This document shows positions 53,664 through 63,036 of a DNA stretch of 64,000 nt, piece by piece (the first letter of the stretch is position 1; every line of letters begins with the position of its first letter). The translations under genes were made by a program, and so were the position numbers. Under the pieces are notes generated by a model that was given only the letters and a program-made list of their open reading frames with translations, searched no databases and was not told the DNA's origin. Source of the stretch: Microbacterium sp. ABRD28. Lineage in GTDB: Bacteria; Actinomycetota; Actinomycetes; Actinomycetales; Microbacteriaceae. The stretch is taken from assembly GCF_003850245.1 (NCBI RefSeq), contig NZ_CP031015.1, positions 372,001-436,000 on the forward strand, written 5' to 3'.

Positions 53664-54734
53664 ATGCAGCAGGGGGCGGCGGCGGGGGGCAGGCGTCGCT
53701 CGCGCTCGCGCCTGGCCACTGATCTGGCCGTGCTGGGGGTCATCGGCGCGCTCCTGATCGCCGCCTTCGTCGCGGCCGGCGCGACCCTGTACCGCGAGTT
53801 CTACAGCCCCGCCGCCTTCGTCGAGCGCTACCTGGGACTTCTCGCCGACGGGCATGCGGCCGAGGCCCTCGCCACCCCGGGGGTCTCGGTCGACATCGAG
53901 GCCCTCGAGGCGGCGGGACTGCCTCCCACTGCGTCGCAGGCGCTGCTGCGTCGCGACGCCCTCGCCGCCCTCGGCGGCGTGGAGATCGTCGGCGAGGAGA
54001 CCGACCGCAGTGTCACCCGCGTGACCGCCGCCTACCGCGCCGGTCAGTTCGAGGGGACGACGACCTTCGAGGTCGAACGCGATGGATCGGTGGGTCCGCT
54101 CCCCACCTGGCGATTCGCCACGAGTCCCCTCGCGGTGATGCAGGTGGCCGTTCAGGGGTCGATGACCTTCGACGTCAACGGATTCTCGCTGGACAAGCGA
54201 CAGGTCTCGCCCGACGGCGCGGAGGCCGACCCTTCGGCGCCGGTGTCGCTGCTGGTGTTCTCCCCCGGCATCTACTCCGTCTCGGTGGACACGGCGATCT
54301 CGAGCACGCCCGGGGTGGCCGTGGTGTCGGACAGCCCGTTCTCCTCGGTGCCGGTGTCGCTGCAGGCCCAGCCGACCGAGGAGTTCGTCTCGGTGGTGCA
54401 GGACCGTGTGGAGGAGTTCCTCACCGGGTGCGCCACCCAGGAGGTGCTCCAGCCGACCGGATGTCCTTTCGGCTACCGCGTGCAGGACCGCATCGTCTCG
54501 CCCCCGACCTGGTCGATCGCGCAGCAGCCCGCCATTCGTCTGGAGCCGGACGGGGCGAACTGGATCATTCCGCCGACCCCGGCCGTGGCGCGGATCGCCG
54601 TCGACATCCGCTCGCTCTTCGACGGACGCGTGGAGAGCACCGAGGAAGACGTGCCGTTCACGCTCGCGGGCAGCATCACGGTCGATCCCGAGGGGCGCGC
54701 CTCGATCTCGATCACGAGCTCGGAGACGCAGTGA
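53664..54734 (+). CDS. Membrane-anchored extracytoplasmic protein of unknown function
   Basis: 356 residues. A basic N-terminus, one signal-anchor helix (LAVLGVIGALLIAAFVAAGA, about 22-41), then an exported domain of mostly beta structure. Two cysteines (GCATQEVLQPTGCPFGYR near 252) suggest a disulfide. I recognise no named domain. It starts nine bases after the oxidoreductase stop, so it may share that transcript, though a functional link is not evident. Confidence 0.65.
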   Translation: MQQGAAAGGRRRSRSRLATDLAVLGVIGALLIAAFVAAGATLYREFYSPAAFVERYLGLLADGHAAEALATPGVSVDIEALEAAGLPPTASQALLRRDALAALGGVEIVGEETDRSVTRVTAAYRAGQFEGTTTFEVERDGSVGPLPTWRFATSPLAVMQVAVQGSMTFDVNGFSLDKRQVSPDGAEADPSAPVSLLVFSPGIYSVSVDTAISSTPGVAVVSDSPFSSVPVSLQAQPTEEFVSVVQDRVEEFLTGCATQEVLQPTGCPFGYRVQDRIVSPPTWSIAQQPAIRLEPDGANWIIPPTPAVARIAVDIRSLFDGRVESTEEDVPFTLAGSITVDPEGRASISITSSETQ

Positions 54735-54749
54735 TCCCCGGCGGGACGG

Positions 54750-56753
54750 TCAGCGACTGACGCGGGCTCCGCGTTCGGCGCGCTCGGCGTCGCGCTGGGC
54801 GAGGGCGGCGAGCTGGGCGTTGTAGGCGTCGAGTTCGGCATCGCCCGTGCGATCGGCGTGGCGGTCGCTGCGCTTCTGGTCGCGGGCGTCGCTGCGGCTC
54901 CACTGGATCGCGACCGTGATGGCGAGGATGAGTGTCGGGAGTTCGCCGACCGACCAGGCGAGTCCGCCGCCGATGTACTGGTCCTCCAGCGGTGTGGGCC
55001 CCCAGGTGCGACCCATCGAGCCGAACCACTCGGCGACCATGAGGCCCGACTGCATCATCATGGCCACCCCGAAGAACGCGTGCATCGCCATGACGCCGAT
55101 GAGCAGCAGCAGCCGGCCCGCGTACGGGAGGCGCCAGGGCACGGGGTCGATGCCGATGAGGGTGAGGGCGAAGAGGTATCCGGTGATGAGGAAGTGGGCG
55201 ATCATCCACTCGTGGCCGAGGTGGTCGTAGAGCGACCAGCGGAAGAGGTCGGTGTAGTAGAACGCCCAGAGCGACCCGATGAAGAGCCCGGCGGCCACGA
55301 ACGGATTCGTCAGCACGCGGGAGAACGGCGTGTGCACCGCCCAGAGGATCCACTCGCGGCCGCCGCGCGTACCGTCGTCGCGCTTGTGGATCGCCCGCGC
55401 CGCCAGGGTCACGGGGGCACCGGCGACGAGGAGGGCGGGAATGGCCATCGACAGCAGCATGTGGCCGAGCATGTGCACGCTGAACAGGTAGTCCTGGTAG
55501 GCGTTGATCGGACCGCTCGTCACCCAGAAGAGCAGCACGATCCCGAGCACCCACAGCACCGTGCGGTACACCGGCCACCGGTCACCGCGGCGGGTGAGGC
55601 GCCACACACCCGCGAGGTAGAAGAACAGTCCGAAGCCGGCCGCGGTCGCCCAGAGCAGGTCGAGGTCCCACGCGGTCAGCCATCGATCGAGGGTGAACTC
55701 GGGCGGCAGCGGAGCACCCGTGAGGACTTCCGCCGGGGTGCGCACGGTCGGGAGGGCGGTGTCGACCGGAGGGGGCGTTCGGGCGAGCGCGGCGGCGGCG
55801 CCGCTGGCGATGCCCATGAACGCCAGTTCGACGGCGATGATCCCCCAGAAGCGGCGGCCCGCGGCATCCGGAGTCCGATCCAGCCGTGAGATGGCGCCAC
55901 GGCGGTACCAGGCGCCGAAGACCCCGATGGCGATGAGGGCGATGACCTTCACCCCCAGGATCGCGCCGTAGGGGCTGAAGAGGGCTTCGGGGGTGACCAC
56001 GCCGATGGCCGCGCGGACGGTGCCCGAGAGGGCCACCACGAGGAACGCGGCCAGGGCGATGCTCGAGTAGCGGCTGAGGACGACGGTGAGGCGGGAGCGC
56101 TCGAGGACCGGTCGGAGGATGACGAGAAGCAGAAGGCCGCCGAGCCAGGCCGCCGCGGCGATGATGTGGAGCGCGAGGGCGACGACGGCGGAGTTGTGGT
56201 TCGCCTCTTCGCCGGAGTGCCCCTGCGTGGCCATCGGAATGAGCGCCGCGATCGCCGCGACGGCGACGAGCATCGTGGCGAGCCAGGAGCGCACCGCGAA
56301 GGTCAGGACCGTCAGAGCGGCGCCGGCGATGGTGGTGATCAGCCACGCCCGGCCGGGTTCGGTGTCGATGAGGAAGCGACCGAGCTGCGCGCCGAACTCG
56401 GCGCCGGCGTTGATGGCCGGGTTGAACGCGTCGACGAACGTGAGGAAGCCGGTGGCGGCGGCCGAGACGGTGAAGATCGCCGCCGAGACCGATGCGGTGT
56501 CGAGGGCGACATCGAACTCGCGTTCACCCGCGCGCAGGGCGAAGAGCGCCAGGACGAGGGCGCCGACCATGCCGGCGGCGGAGAGGTTGACGAGGAGCTT
56601 GGCGATGGGGAGGCCCCAGCGCGCGACGGGGCCGGGATCGCCGATCAGCAGCGGGGCCGCTCCCCCGCCGAGGGCGAGTCCCGCGACCAGGGTGACGAGC
56701 GCCGCGGCGACCAGGATCACGGGCCCGGTGGCCCGCAGCGCGCGGGAGTTCAC
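54750..56753 (-). CDS. CopD-CtaG fusion membrane protein
   Basis: 667 residues with about 13-15 membrane helices. The N-terminal half is CopD-like (HIIAAAAWLGGLLLLVILRPV, with the His/Trp copper-resistance pattern, and RYSSIALAAFLVVALSGTVRA). The C-terminal half is a CtaG/caa3 assembly domain (SVHMLGHMLLSMAIPALLVAGA; HEWMIAHFLITGYLFALTLI). Such fusions take part in copper supply to cytochrome oxidase or copper tolerance. It is followed upstream by HU across a terminator. The C-terminal tail is Asp/Arg/Glu-rich and cytoplasmic. Confidence 0.88.
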   Translation of the reverse strand: MNSRALRATGPVILVAAALVTLVAGLALGGGAAPLLIGDPGPVARWGLPIAKLLVNLSAAGMVGALVLALFALRAGEREFDVALDTASVSAAIFTVSAAATGFLTFVDAFNPAINAGAEFGAQLGRFLIDTEPGRAWLITTIAGAALTVLTFAVRSWLATMLVAVAAIAALIPMATQGHSGEEANHNSAVVALALHIIAAAAWLGGLLLLVILRPVLERSRLTVVLSRYSSIALAAFLVVALSGTVRAAIGVVTPEALFSPYGAILGVKVIALIAIGVFGAWYRRGAISRLDRTPDAAGRRFWGIIAVELAFMGIASGAAAALARTPPPVDTALPTVRTPAEVLTGAPLPPEFTLDRWLTAWDLDLLWATAAGFGLFFYLAGVWRLTRRGDRWPVYRTVLWVLGIVLLFWVTSGPINAYQDYLFSVHMLGHMLLSMAIPALLVAGAPVTLAARAIHKRDDGTRGGREWILWAVHTPFSRVLTNPFVAAGLFIGSLWAFYYTDLFRWSLYDHLGHEWMIAHFLITGYLFALTLIGIDPVPWRLPYAGRLLLLIGVMAMHAFFGVAMMMQSGLMVAEWFGSMGRTWGPTPLEDQYIGGGLAWSVGELPTLILAITVAIQWSRSDARDQKRSDRHADRTGDAELDAYNAQLAALAQRDAERAERGARVSR

Positions 56754-56802
56754 CCCACCAGCCTACGGGCGGGCGGTGGGCGCGGGCTGGGTGCGGGAAT
56801 GC

Positions 56803-56839
56803 GGAAGGGGGATGCCGCGGTGTGCGACATCCCCCTTCC
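56803..56839 (-). terminator. Terminator hairpin after HU gene
   Basis: GGAAGGGGGATG pairs perfectly with CATCCCCCTTCC (12 bp, 13-base loop). It lies 20 bp downstream of the HU stop codon and 50 bp before the CopD-CtaG start. Confidence 0.75.
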
Positions 56840-56858
56840 GATCAGCGTGCGACCTTGA

Positions 56859-57146
56859 TTACTTGACCGCAGCCTTGAGCTTGGAGCCGGCGGTCACCTT
56901 GACGCGCTTGCCGGCGGGGATCTTGATCTCTTCACCCGTCTGGGGGTTGCGGCCGGTGCGAGCCGAGGTCTCGACCTGCTCGAAGGAGATCCATCCGGGG
57001 ATGGAGACCTTGCTGCCCTTGGCCACCGCCTCCGACACCGTGGAGAAGAGCGAGTCAAGCACGCCGGACACGGCGGACTGGCTCTGACCCGTGGCGCTCG
57101 CGATGCTCGCGACGAGTTCGGTCTTGGTGATGGACTTGTCAGCCAT
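56859..57146 (-). CDS. hup: HU-family DNA-binding protein
   Basis: 95 residues. Start ATG 57146 follows a GGAGGACA site. It contains ITKTELVASIASATGQSQSA, the dimer region, and the DNA-arm ARTGRNPQTGEEIKIPAGKR ending at LKAAVK. It bends and compacts DNA. The Lys-rich C-terminal tail of mycobacterial HupB is absent. Sequence between 57147 and 57382 (236 bp) holds no other gene that I can see. Confidence 0.95.
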   Translation of the reverse strand: MADKSITKTELVASIASATGQSQSAVSGVLDSLFSTVSEAVAKGSKVSIPGWISFEQVETSARTGRNPQTGEEIKIPAGKRVKVTAGSKLKAAVK

Positions 57147-57382
57147 GTGGATTGTCCTCCAGGGCGACCACAGGTCGCCTTCTGCTACGTGGACCGGGGC
57201 GGGGTTCGCCGCCGGCTGGTCGGACCGACCGGGGTCGAATATACCCACGGAACCGCGGAATTTCGCGGATTTCGGCTCCTGGCGGACGGAATGGGCGGCG
57301 TGTCGTCGGAACTGTGGTGCTGTTGTGACGCCTGAGGCGGCCTTCGGGGGCCTTTCGCGGGCACGGCGGGCGCCCGCCACGG

Positions 57383-58465
57383 TCACTGCCCGTGGAGTCG
57401 GCGGAGGGCCGCCACCACGTCGCCGTGCCATCGCCGAGCGGCGGGAAGCACGCCGGTGAAGATGGGGGTGTCGTGGGTGACGCCGAGATACTGCACCGCG
57501 CTGGCATCGACGCCGGACTCGCGGAGCGCTGCGGCGTAGGCGGCACCATCACCCCGGAGCGGATCGAATTCGGCGGTGAGGATGACCGCGGGCGGGAGTC
57601 CTGCATGCGAGGCGGCGAGAAGGGGCGAGGCGAGGGGCTCGCGCGCCGTCCGCCGGTGGGGGAGGTAGGTGCGCGCGACCGACCGGAGCTCGCGCAGGGC
57701 GATGACGGTCGGAACACCCAGCGCCCGCGTCGCCCGGAGGTCGAGGTGCCGGCCCGTGAGGTCGAGGACCGGGACCTCAAGCACCTGGAGTCGGAGGGGC
57801 AGCGGATCGTCGCCGTCGCGGTTGATGAGGGTGACGGCTGCAGCGAGGTTCGCTCCCGCGGATGTGCCGAGGATACCGACGCGGTCCTCGTCGACGCCGA
57901 GCGCGGCCGCGTGGGCGAACAGCCAGCGCAGCACCGCGGCGCCCTGCTCGACGGCGACCGGATAGCGGTGCTCGGGGGCGAGGGCGTAGTCGACGGCGAC
58001 GATGACGACGTCGGCGTCGGCGGCGCGGCGGCGGAACCCGGCGTCGGTGGTCGGGTAGTCGACGCCGCCGATGCGGAAGGCACCGCCGAAGAACGCCAGC
58101 ACTGCGGGGAGCGGCGCCACGGCGGCATCCGCGTCGGATGAGCGCGGGTCGTAGACACGCACGCGCACGGCGGGCCGGCCCGGAACCTCGACGGTGTGCT
58201 CGACGGTGCGGATGTCGGGGCCCGGGGTTCCGACGGTCTCGAGCTCGGTGCGGTCCCATTTCAGGGCCGCGCGACGGTGCTTCGCCCGCGCGCGGGCGCG
58301 CGGGCCGGGCGACGCCTCGGCGCGCTTCCGAGGCGCGGGCGCGCTGGAGGGCGGCCCGAAGCGCCAGATCGCGGCCAGGCGCGTCTTCAGCCGAGAGACG
58401 GCCTGCCCGAAAAGGTACTTCCGGTGGACGCGAAGGCGGTCGGCGAAGACCGGGTCGAGTGGCAC
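57383..58465 (-). CDS. Alpha/beta hydrolase of the HSL-like esterase family
   Basis: 360 residues. Start GTG 58465 follows GGGAAAGGA. An unusual 95-residue basic N-terminal region (many Lys/Arg/Ala) precedes the hydrolase core. Core motifs: AFFGGAFRIGG, the oxyanion region (usually HGGG; here FGGA), ILGTSAGANLA with the nucleophile Ser near 225, a late FDPLRGDG (Asp) and GVTHDTPIF (His). It likely hydrolyses an ester or lipid. The substrate is unknown, and the altered oxyanion motif may lower or shift activity. Confidence 0.83.
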   Translation of the reverse strand: MPLDPVFADRLRVHRKYLFGQAVSRLKTRLAAIWRFGPPSSAPAPRKRAEASPGPRARARAKHRRAALKWDRTELETVGTPGPDIRTVEHTVEVPGRPAVRVRVYDPRSSDADAAVAPLPAVLAFFGGAFRIGGVDYPTTDAGFRRRAADADVVIVAVDYALAPEHRYPVAVEQGAAVLRWLFAHAAALGVDEDRVGILGTSAGANLAAAVTLINRDGDDPLPLRLQVLEVPVLDLTGRHLDLRATRALGVPTVIALRELRSVARTYLPHRRTAREPLASPLLAASHAGLPPAVILTAEFDPLRGDGAAYAAALRESGVDASAVQYLGVTHDTPIFTGVLPAARRWHGDVVAALRRLHGQ

Positions 58466-58562
58466 GGCGTTCCTTTCCCAGGGACACCTGAGTCTACGAG
58501 CGACGGATCCGGTGGGACCTCGGTCGGTGTCGGATCGGCGGGCATCGCCTACCGTGACCCGC

Positions 58563-59435
58563 ATGACCTTCCCCGGTATCGTCGCCACCCTCGTCGGGAT
58601 CATCCTGATCGTCACCGCGCTCTACGACGTCTTCCAGACGCTGCTTCGGCCGAGCGAGACCGGCCGCCTGACGCACCTCATCTTCCGACTGTCGTGGGCG
58701 ATCGTGCCGAGTCGCCGTTTCCCGGCATCCGCGCCGCTGACCATCCTCGTCGTCATCGGGGTCTGGGTCGTGCTCATCACCCTCGGCTGGGCGCTGGTCT
58801 ACCTGCCGCATATGCCGCACGGATTCGCCTACCAGAGTCTGGAACCGGCGGAGTTCGACCCGTTCGCCGAGTCGGTGACGATGTCGCTCGTCGCGCTCAC
58901 CACCCTCGGGCTGGGTGACGTCGTGCCCGCTCAGCCGGTGTTGCGGCTGGTGTCTCCCCTGGAGGCGCTGATGGGATTCGCGCTGCTGTCGGCATCGGTC
59001 TCGTGGTTCATGCAGCTCTACCCGGCGCTTGCGCGCAGGCGCGCCTTCGGGCTGCAGATCGAGAGCCTTCGTCGTTCGCGGACCGCCGAGGACCTGGTGA
59101 CCTTCAGCGATGAGCGCGCGGCGTCGATCGTCGATCGGGTGACCGAGTCGCTTGCGGTGCTCACGGCCGATCTGGTGCAGAACTCCGAGATCTTCTACTT
59201 CGCCGACGAGTCGCGCCGGCTGTCGGCCCCGCAGGCGATGGAGTACGTGCTCGAGCTGCGTGACGTGGCGCTGGCGTCTCCGCGCGCGGCCGTCCGCAGT
59301 GCGGGACGCGCCCTCGCCGTGATCGTGGACGAGCTCGCCGATCTGCTGAAGGCGCAGTATCCGCACGTGCGCGGGGAGTCGACCGACGAGGTGGTGACCG
59401 ATGTCGCGGTGGCGCACCGGCGGATCTCGCGCTGA
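58563..59435 (+). CDS. Two-helix ion channel with variant filter TLGLGD
   Basis: 290 residues. Hydrophobic helices lie at 1-20, 52-80 and 122-145. The pore loop reads ALTTLGLGDVVP, where K+ channels normally have TVGYGD, so the filter is altered (Leu for Tyr). The C-terminal 140 residues are soluble and helical. It is probably a membrane ion channel whose selectivity may differ from ordinary K+ channels. Start ATG 58563. Divergent from the esterase gene and convergent with rpsN. Confidence 0.75.
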   Translation: MTFPGIVATLVGIILIVTALYDVFQTLLRPSETGRLTHLIFRLSWAIVPSRRFPASAPLTILVVIGVWVVLITLGWALVYLPHMPHGFAYQSLEPAEFDPFAESVTMSLVALTTLGLGDVVPAQPVLRLVSPLEALMGFALLSASVSWFMQLYPALARRRAFGLQIESLRRSRTAEDLVTFSDERAASIVDRVTESLAVLTADLVQNSEIFYFADESRRLSAPQAMEYVLELRDVALASPRAAVRSAGRALAVIVDELADLLKAQYPHVRGESTDEVVTDVAVAHRRISR

Positions 59436-59443
59436 GGAACGGC

Positions 59444-59477
59444 GAAGGGCGGGAGCTCCGGAGAACTCCCGCCCTTC
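59444..59477. terminator. Bidirectional terminator between channel gene and rpsN
   Basis: GAAGGGCGGGAG pairs perfectly with CTCCCGCCCTTC (12 bp, 10-base loop) between two convergent genes. Confidence 0.75.
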
Positions 59478-59492
59478 AGCGGCTGGCGCGTG

Positions 59493-59798
59493 TTACCAGG
59501 ACGACTTCGTCACACCGGGCAGCTCGCCACGGTGAGCCATGTCGCGGAAGCGCACACGCGAGATGCCGAACTTGCGGAGGTTTCCGCGGGGACGGCCGTC
59601 GATCGCGTCGCGCTGACGCAGGCGGACCGGCGACGCGTTGCGGGGCAGCTTCTGCAGGCCCAGGCGGGCGGCTTCGCGCTCTTCGTCGGTGCTGGTGGGG
59701 CTGACGAGGGCCTTCTTCAGCTCGGCCCGCTTGGCCGCGTAGCGCTCGACGATCTCCTTGCGCTGGTTGTTGCGCGCGATCTTGCTCTTCTTGGCCAT
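59493..59798 (-). CDS. rpsN: 30S ribosomal protein S14 (long, zinc-free form)
   Basis: 101 residues. [20 protein letters not shown] and the C-terminal [21 protein letters not shown] mark S14. No Cys-x2-Cys pair is present, so this is the zinc-independent form. It is the last gene of rpmB-rpmG-rpsN, four bases after rpmG. It belongs to the small-subunit head. Confidence 0.96.
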   Translation of the reverse strand: MAKKSKIARNNQRKEIVERYAAKRAELKKALVSPTSTDEEREAARLGLQKLPRNASPVRLRQRDAIDGRPRGNLRKFGISRVRFRDMAHRGELPGVTKSSW

Positions 59799-59802
59799 GA
59801 GA

Positions 59803-59973
59803 TCAGCGCTCCTCTCGGAATTCGACGTGCTTGCGGATGACCGGGTCGTACTTCTTCAGCACGATGCGGTCGGGGTTGTTGCGGCGGTTCTTGCGCGTCA
59901 CGTAGGTGTACCCCGTGCCGGCGGTCGAGCGCAGCTTGATGATCGGACGAACGTCCTGAGCCTTCTTCGCCAT
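59803..59973 (-). CDS. rpmG: 50S ribosomal protein L33 (zinc-free form)
   Basis: 56 residues: [20 protein letters not shown], then [20 protein letters not shown] and [10 protein letters not shown]. There are no cysteines, so this is a zinc-independent L33. The ATG shares a base with the L28 stop (overlap) and S14 follows, so all three are translated together. Confidence 0.96.
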   Translation of the reverse strand: MAKKAQDVRPIIKLRSTAGTGYTYVTRKNRRNNPDRIVLKKYDPVIRKHVEFREER

Positions 59974-60209
59974 TAGAGCTTCACACCCTTCGCGATGAGG
60001 TCCTTCACGACCGACTCGATGCCGCGGACGTCAATGACCTTGATGCCCTTGGCCGACACGTTCAGCGTGATCTTCCGACCGAGCGAGGGAACGTAGTAGG
60101 TCTTCTTCTGCACGTTCGGGTCGAAGCGGCGCTTCGTCCGGCGGTGCGAGTGCGAGATGTTGTGACCGAAGCCGGGAACCGCTCCAGTCACCTGGCACAC
60201 TGCTGCCAT
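59973..60209 (-). CDS. rpmB: 50S ribosomal protein L28
   Basis: 78 residues: [40 protein letters not shown] and [20 protein letters not shown]. Only one Cys is present, so the CxxC zinc motif is missing. Start ATG 60209 follows GAAGGAGA. It leads rpmB-rpmG-rpsN. The 187 bp between this gene and the HNH gene hold nothing I recognise. Confidence 0.96.
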   Translation of the reverse strand: MAAVCQVTGAVPGFGHNISHSHRRTKRRFDPNVQKKTYYVPSLGRKITLNVSAKGIKVIDVRGIESVVKDLIAKGVKL

Positions 60210-60396
60210 GGTGATGTCTCCTTCTGTACCGTGACACCGGACGGTGCCACCCAAGATCCCTTGTCTGCACCCCGTTTCGGGCGCGACCGTGGGCCGGCAT
60301 CGAAGGAGGGGTACGAACTGCACGCTGGAGTGCGCGCAGACAAACCTCGATGCTACCGGATGCCGCGGGCCCGGCCTAATCAGCGTACTTGAGGGT

Positions 60397-61728
60397 TCAG
60401 GCGGTCAGGCGGTAGCGGGCTCGCCCGGCCAGTCTCGGCCTTCGCTGTGGATCGATCCAGGGTGGGGGCACGAGGTGCACGCGACCATCGACCCCCGCAC
60501 CGTCGACGGTGATCTCCCACCCGTCGGAGTGCAGCCGATGGTGACAGCCGGTGCACAGGAGGGCCCCGTTGGCCAGATCCGTCCTGCCCCCGTCCCTGTC
60601 CCACCAGGAGATGTGGTGCACATGGCACCACATCGGCGGGGCACCGCAGTCGATGCATCCTCCATCGCGCTCGGCGATGGCGAGCTTCTGGGCCGTGGTG
60701 AACAGTCGGCGGGCGCGACCCCAGTCGAGTATCTCGCTTTCACCGCCGAGCACGCAGGGGATGACCTGCTGATCAGCGGCCAGTCGGCGGATCATCCCTG
60801 CGGGCACGGGCTGCGCGATGCCGTCGATCGTCGCCGTGCCGAGGCGGTTTTCGAGCGCCTCGAGATCCATGCGGATCACGACGGTCGCCGACGGAGCGGT
60901 CGGAACCCGATCGCATCCGATGGCGTGCCGGCAGATGTCAGCGAGGGCATCGGCGTTCATCTGTTTCACCGACCGGGTGTCGCGGTCATCGTCGGGGGAG
61001 TGCTCGTTCCGCCGGAGACTCGCGCCCACGAGCGACTCGATCGCTGCCTTCACCGGCGCTCCGGTCTCGACGTCGAGCTTCGCCGAGATGACCAGCATCC
61101 CGTCGCGCTCCTGGATCACGAGCGTCCGTGCGCCCCGCAGCTCCTCATGACGCGGGGCGACACCGTCGGGATCGAGGTGCGCCTCCACGCGCGCGAGCAG
61201 CTTGACCAGCTCGTCGGGGCGCAGCCCCGGCGCCAGGTCGCAGAGCTGCCGCTCGGCGTCCTCGAGCCGTGCGGAGTCGACCCGCAGCGCCAGCTTCGTC
61301 AACAGGGTCACGATCGACGCGGCGGCCGTCATCCCCATCCGTCCGGCGGATACCGCAGCTGCCACGTGCGGATGCCTGGCCGGGCGCTGCTCACCGCTCA
61401 GGGTGGCACGGGGCGCCGTCGCCTCGCCGACCTGGATCATCCGCAGGGACTCACCGACGCTCGTGCCGGTCGTCGTCGAGATGAGGACCGCGGGTGACGA
61501 GAATCCCTGCCTCTTCGCCAGCGAGTCTTTCCCGAGCTCGGCGCGCGATTGCCGAGCGACCTCCGCCGCGACGCCGGCGTATGCCGCGTCGACGTGCCTC
61601 TTCAACGATCCGAAAGCGTCGGTCACCGCGATCAACTCCGACGGAGTGAGCGCCGATGGCATGCGATCGCCACCCGCGAGCGCCAGTGCCTCGAGCGCCT
61701 GGGCGATCCTCGCAAGTGGTGACGTCAT
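60397..61728 (-). CDS. DUF222-HNH endonuclease-like protein
   Basis: 443 residues. The N-terminal DUF222 region (about 25-330) is mostly helical. The C-terminal HNH domain has [19 protein letters not shown], then [20 protein letters not shown], giving two Cys pairs and the HH catalytic core. Such proteins are highly copied in actinobacterial genomes and are often near mobile or repetitive DNA; their biological role is not established. Start ATG 61728, divergent from a DUF4287 gene. Confidence 0.85.
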   Translation of the reverse strand: MTSPLARIAQALEALALAGGDRMPSALTPSELIAVTDAFGSLKRHVDAAYAGVAAEVARQSRAELGKDSLAKRQGFSSPAVLISTTTGTSVGESLRMIQVGEATAPRATLSGEQRPARHPHVAAAVSAGRMGMTAAASIVTLLTKLALRVDSARLEDAERQLCDLAPGLRPDELVKLLARVEAHLDPDGVAPRHEELRGARTLVIQERDGMLVISAKLDVETGAPVKAAIESLVGASLRRNEHSPDDDRDTRSVKQMNADALADICRHAIGCDRVPTAPSATVVIRMDLEALENRLGTATIDGIAQPVPAGMIRRLAADQQVIPCVLGGESEILDWGRARRLFTTAQKLAIAERDGGCIDCGAPPMWCHVHHISWWDRDGGRTDLANGALLCTGCHHRLHSDGWEITVDGAGVDGRVHLVPPPWIDPQRRPRLAGRARYRLTA

Positions 61729-61766
61729 GTCCCGATGTTAGTACGGATGTACGAGTGTTGCAAGAC

Positions 61767-61794
61767 TTGATTGCGAAGTTTTCTTCGATATGCT
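61767..61794 (+). promoter_or_regulatory. Promoter candidate for the DUF4287 gene
   Basis: TTGATT and TATGCT are separated by 16 bp and resemble -35/-10 boxes. Between them is a short palindrome, CGAAG-TTTT-CTTCG. The region is clearly AT-richer than its surroundings. Confidence 0.55.
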
Positions 61795-61847
61795 GATGTT
61801 GTCGCACACGGCGGCGCATCGACAGAATGAACGGCAAGGAGAGCAGA

Positions 61848-62144
61848 ATGTCCTTCCAGGCCTATCTCGACACCATCGAACGCAAGACGGGTCTCACCCC
61901 TCGACAACTCGTCGACATCGCCCGCGAGCGAGGACTCGATGCACCCGGCGTGAAGGCGACCGAGATCATCGAGTGGCTGAAGTCCGATTACGACCTGGGG
62001 CGCGGTCATGCCATGGCGATGGTCCACGTCATCACCAAGGGCGATCGAATCGACCCGAAGCACGTCGGTTCGGGTGGCACGCACGCCGACGCGGGCGACC
62101 GTCTCTGGCTCGACGGCATCGCGACCAAGCCCGAAGGGTTCTGA
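61848..62144 (+). CDS. DUF4287-domain protein
   Basis: 98 residues. Start ATG 61848 follows AAGGAGAGC. SFQAYLDTIERKTGLTPRQL near the start, VDIARERGLDAPGVKATEII and LGRGHAMAMVHVITKG match the DUF4287 domain, a small helical domain of unknown role. It stands alone with a good promoter. Confidence 0.82.
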   Translation: MSFQAYLDTIERKTGLTPRQLVDIARERGLDAPGVKATEIIEWLKSDYDLGRGHAMAMVHVITKGDRIDPKHVGSGGTHADAGDRLWLDGIATKPEGF

Positions 62145-62163
62145 GGTCGCGTTCGGCTTCGGA

Positions 62164-62232
62164 GGTCGCTCCAGGTCTGAGTTCGAGGTCTGAGGTCGAG
62201 GTCGAGGCCGAGGTCTGAGGTCGCGGTCGAGG
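62164..62232 (+). repeat. Low-complexity GAGGTC-type repeats
   Basis: Six-base blocks (GAGGTC, TGAGGT, CGAGGC) are repeated about ten times imperfectly, between the DUF4287 gene and the convergent glycosylase gene. I see no gene here. Confidence 0.7.
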
Positions 62233-62286
62233 ATGAACACCGCGACCGCCGAGCGCACGGGATACCACCGTCGGTCGTCGTGCCGC

Positions 62287-63036
62287 TCAGATGTCGCGGC
62301 TGCCGGCCTCGCGGGCACCCCGTCCCCACCGGAAGGCCGACACCGTCGGGTCGCCGTCGATCCGGAAACGCCACGGGAACACGGCGGTTCCCGCGACTCC
62401 TGCGACACCGACCCGCGGCCCCGCGACCGTCTCCGGAAAAGGTTCATCAGAGAGGAGGAGTCTCGCCACCGCTCCCGCGCGCGGCTCGGAGGTGATCGCG
62501 TCGATTCCATCGTGAATCGGATGGCGCAGGCCGACCGCCTGCCCCAATCGGCCGGGCCCGCGAGCGAGGTCACGATCCGGGAGGGTGAGACGAGGAGAAT
62601 CACCGCCGGTGGGAAGCGGCACGCGGGTGGCGGTGCGACGGCGGGCCGCGGCATCCTTCCCGCTCACGACCTCTCCCGCGCGGAGGAGGATTCCACCGGC
62701 GATGCCCTCGGGGCCGCACACGACGTTCACGCACGAATGGATCCCGTGACTGAGGTAGACGTAGAGGTGGCCGGGCTCGCCCCACATGGTGGCGTTGCGC
62801 GCGGTCGGCCCCATCCGGGCGTGCGACCCGGGATCGGGCACCGGGCCCGTGCCCCGACCGTGGTAGGCCTCGACCTCGGTGAGGCGGACGGCGACGGTCT
62901 CTCCGTCGACGCTCACCTCGAGGATTCCTCCGAGCAGCCGCGGCGCGACGTCGACGGGCAGACCCGTCACGTCGGCGCGGGAGGCCGGGCGGAGCCCCGA
63001 GCCGGCCCCGACAGGCTGATCGGGGATCGAACTCAC
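62287..63036 (-). CDS. DNA-3-methyladenine glycosylase (AAG/MPG family)
   Basis: 249 residues. The AAG signature is strong: LTEVEAYHG with the catalytic Glu near 55, DPGSHARMGPTARNATMWGE, and LYVYLSHGIHSCVNVVCGPE. It removes alkylated or deaminated purines. The preferred GTG at 63036 overlaps the upstream gene's stop (GTGA); a GTG at 63057 is also in frame. The C-terminus is Pro/Gly/Arg-rich after FPWRFRIDGDP. Confidence 0.9.
   Translation of the reverse strand: MSSIPDQPVGAGSGLRPASRADVTGLPVDVAPRLLGGILEVSVDGETVAVRLTEVEAYHGRGTGPVPDPGSHARMGPTARNATMWGEPGHLYVYLSHGIHSCVNVVCGPEGIAGGILLRAGEVVSGKDAAARRRTATRVPLPTGGDSPRLTLPDRDLARGPGRLGQAVGLRHPIHDGIDAITSEPRAGAVARLLLSDEPFPETVAGPRVGVAGVAGTAVFPWRFRIDGDPTVSAFRWGRGAREAGSRDI

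Noticed and set aside
60210..60396. Zur box before rpmB-rpmG-rpsN
   Set aside because: I looked for an AT-rich TGAAAATNATTTTCA-type palindrome and found none.
60397..61728. Mobile intron or homing element carrying the HNH gene
   Set aside because: DUF222-HNH proteins are chromosomally common; I see no flanking repeats or interrupted host gene.
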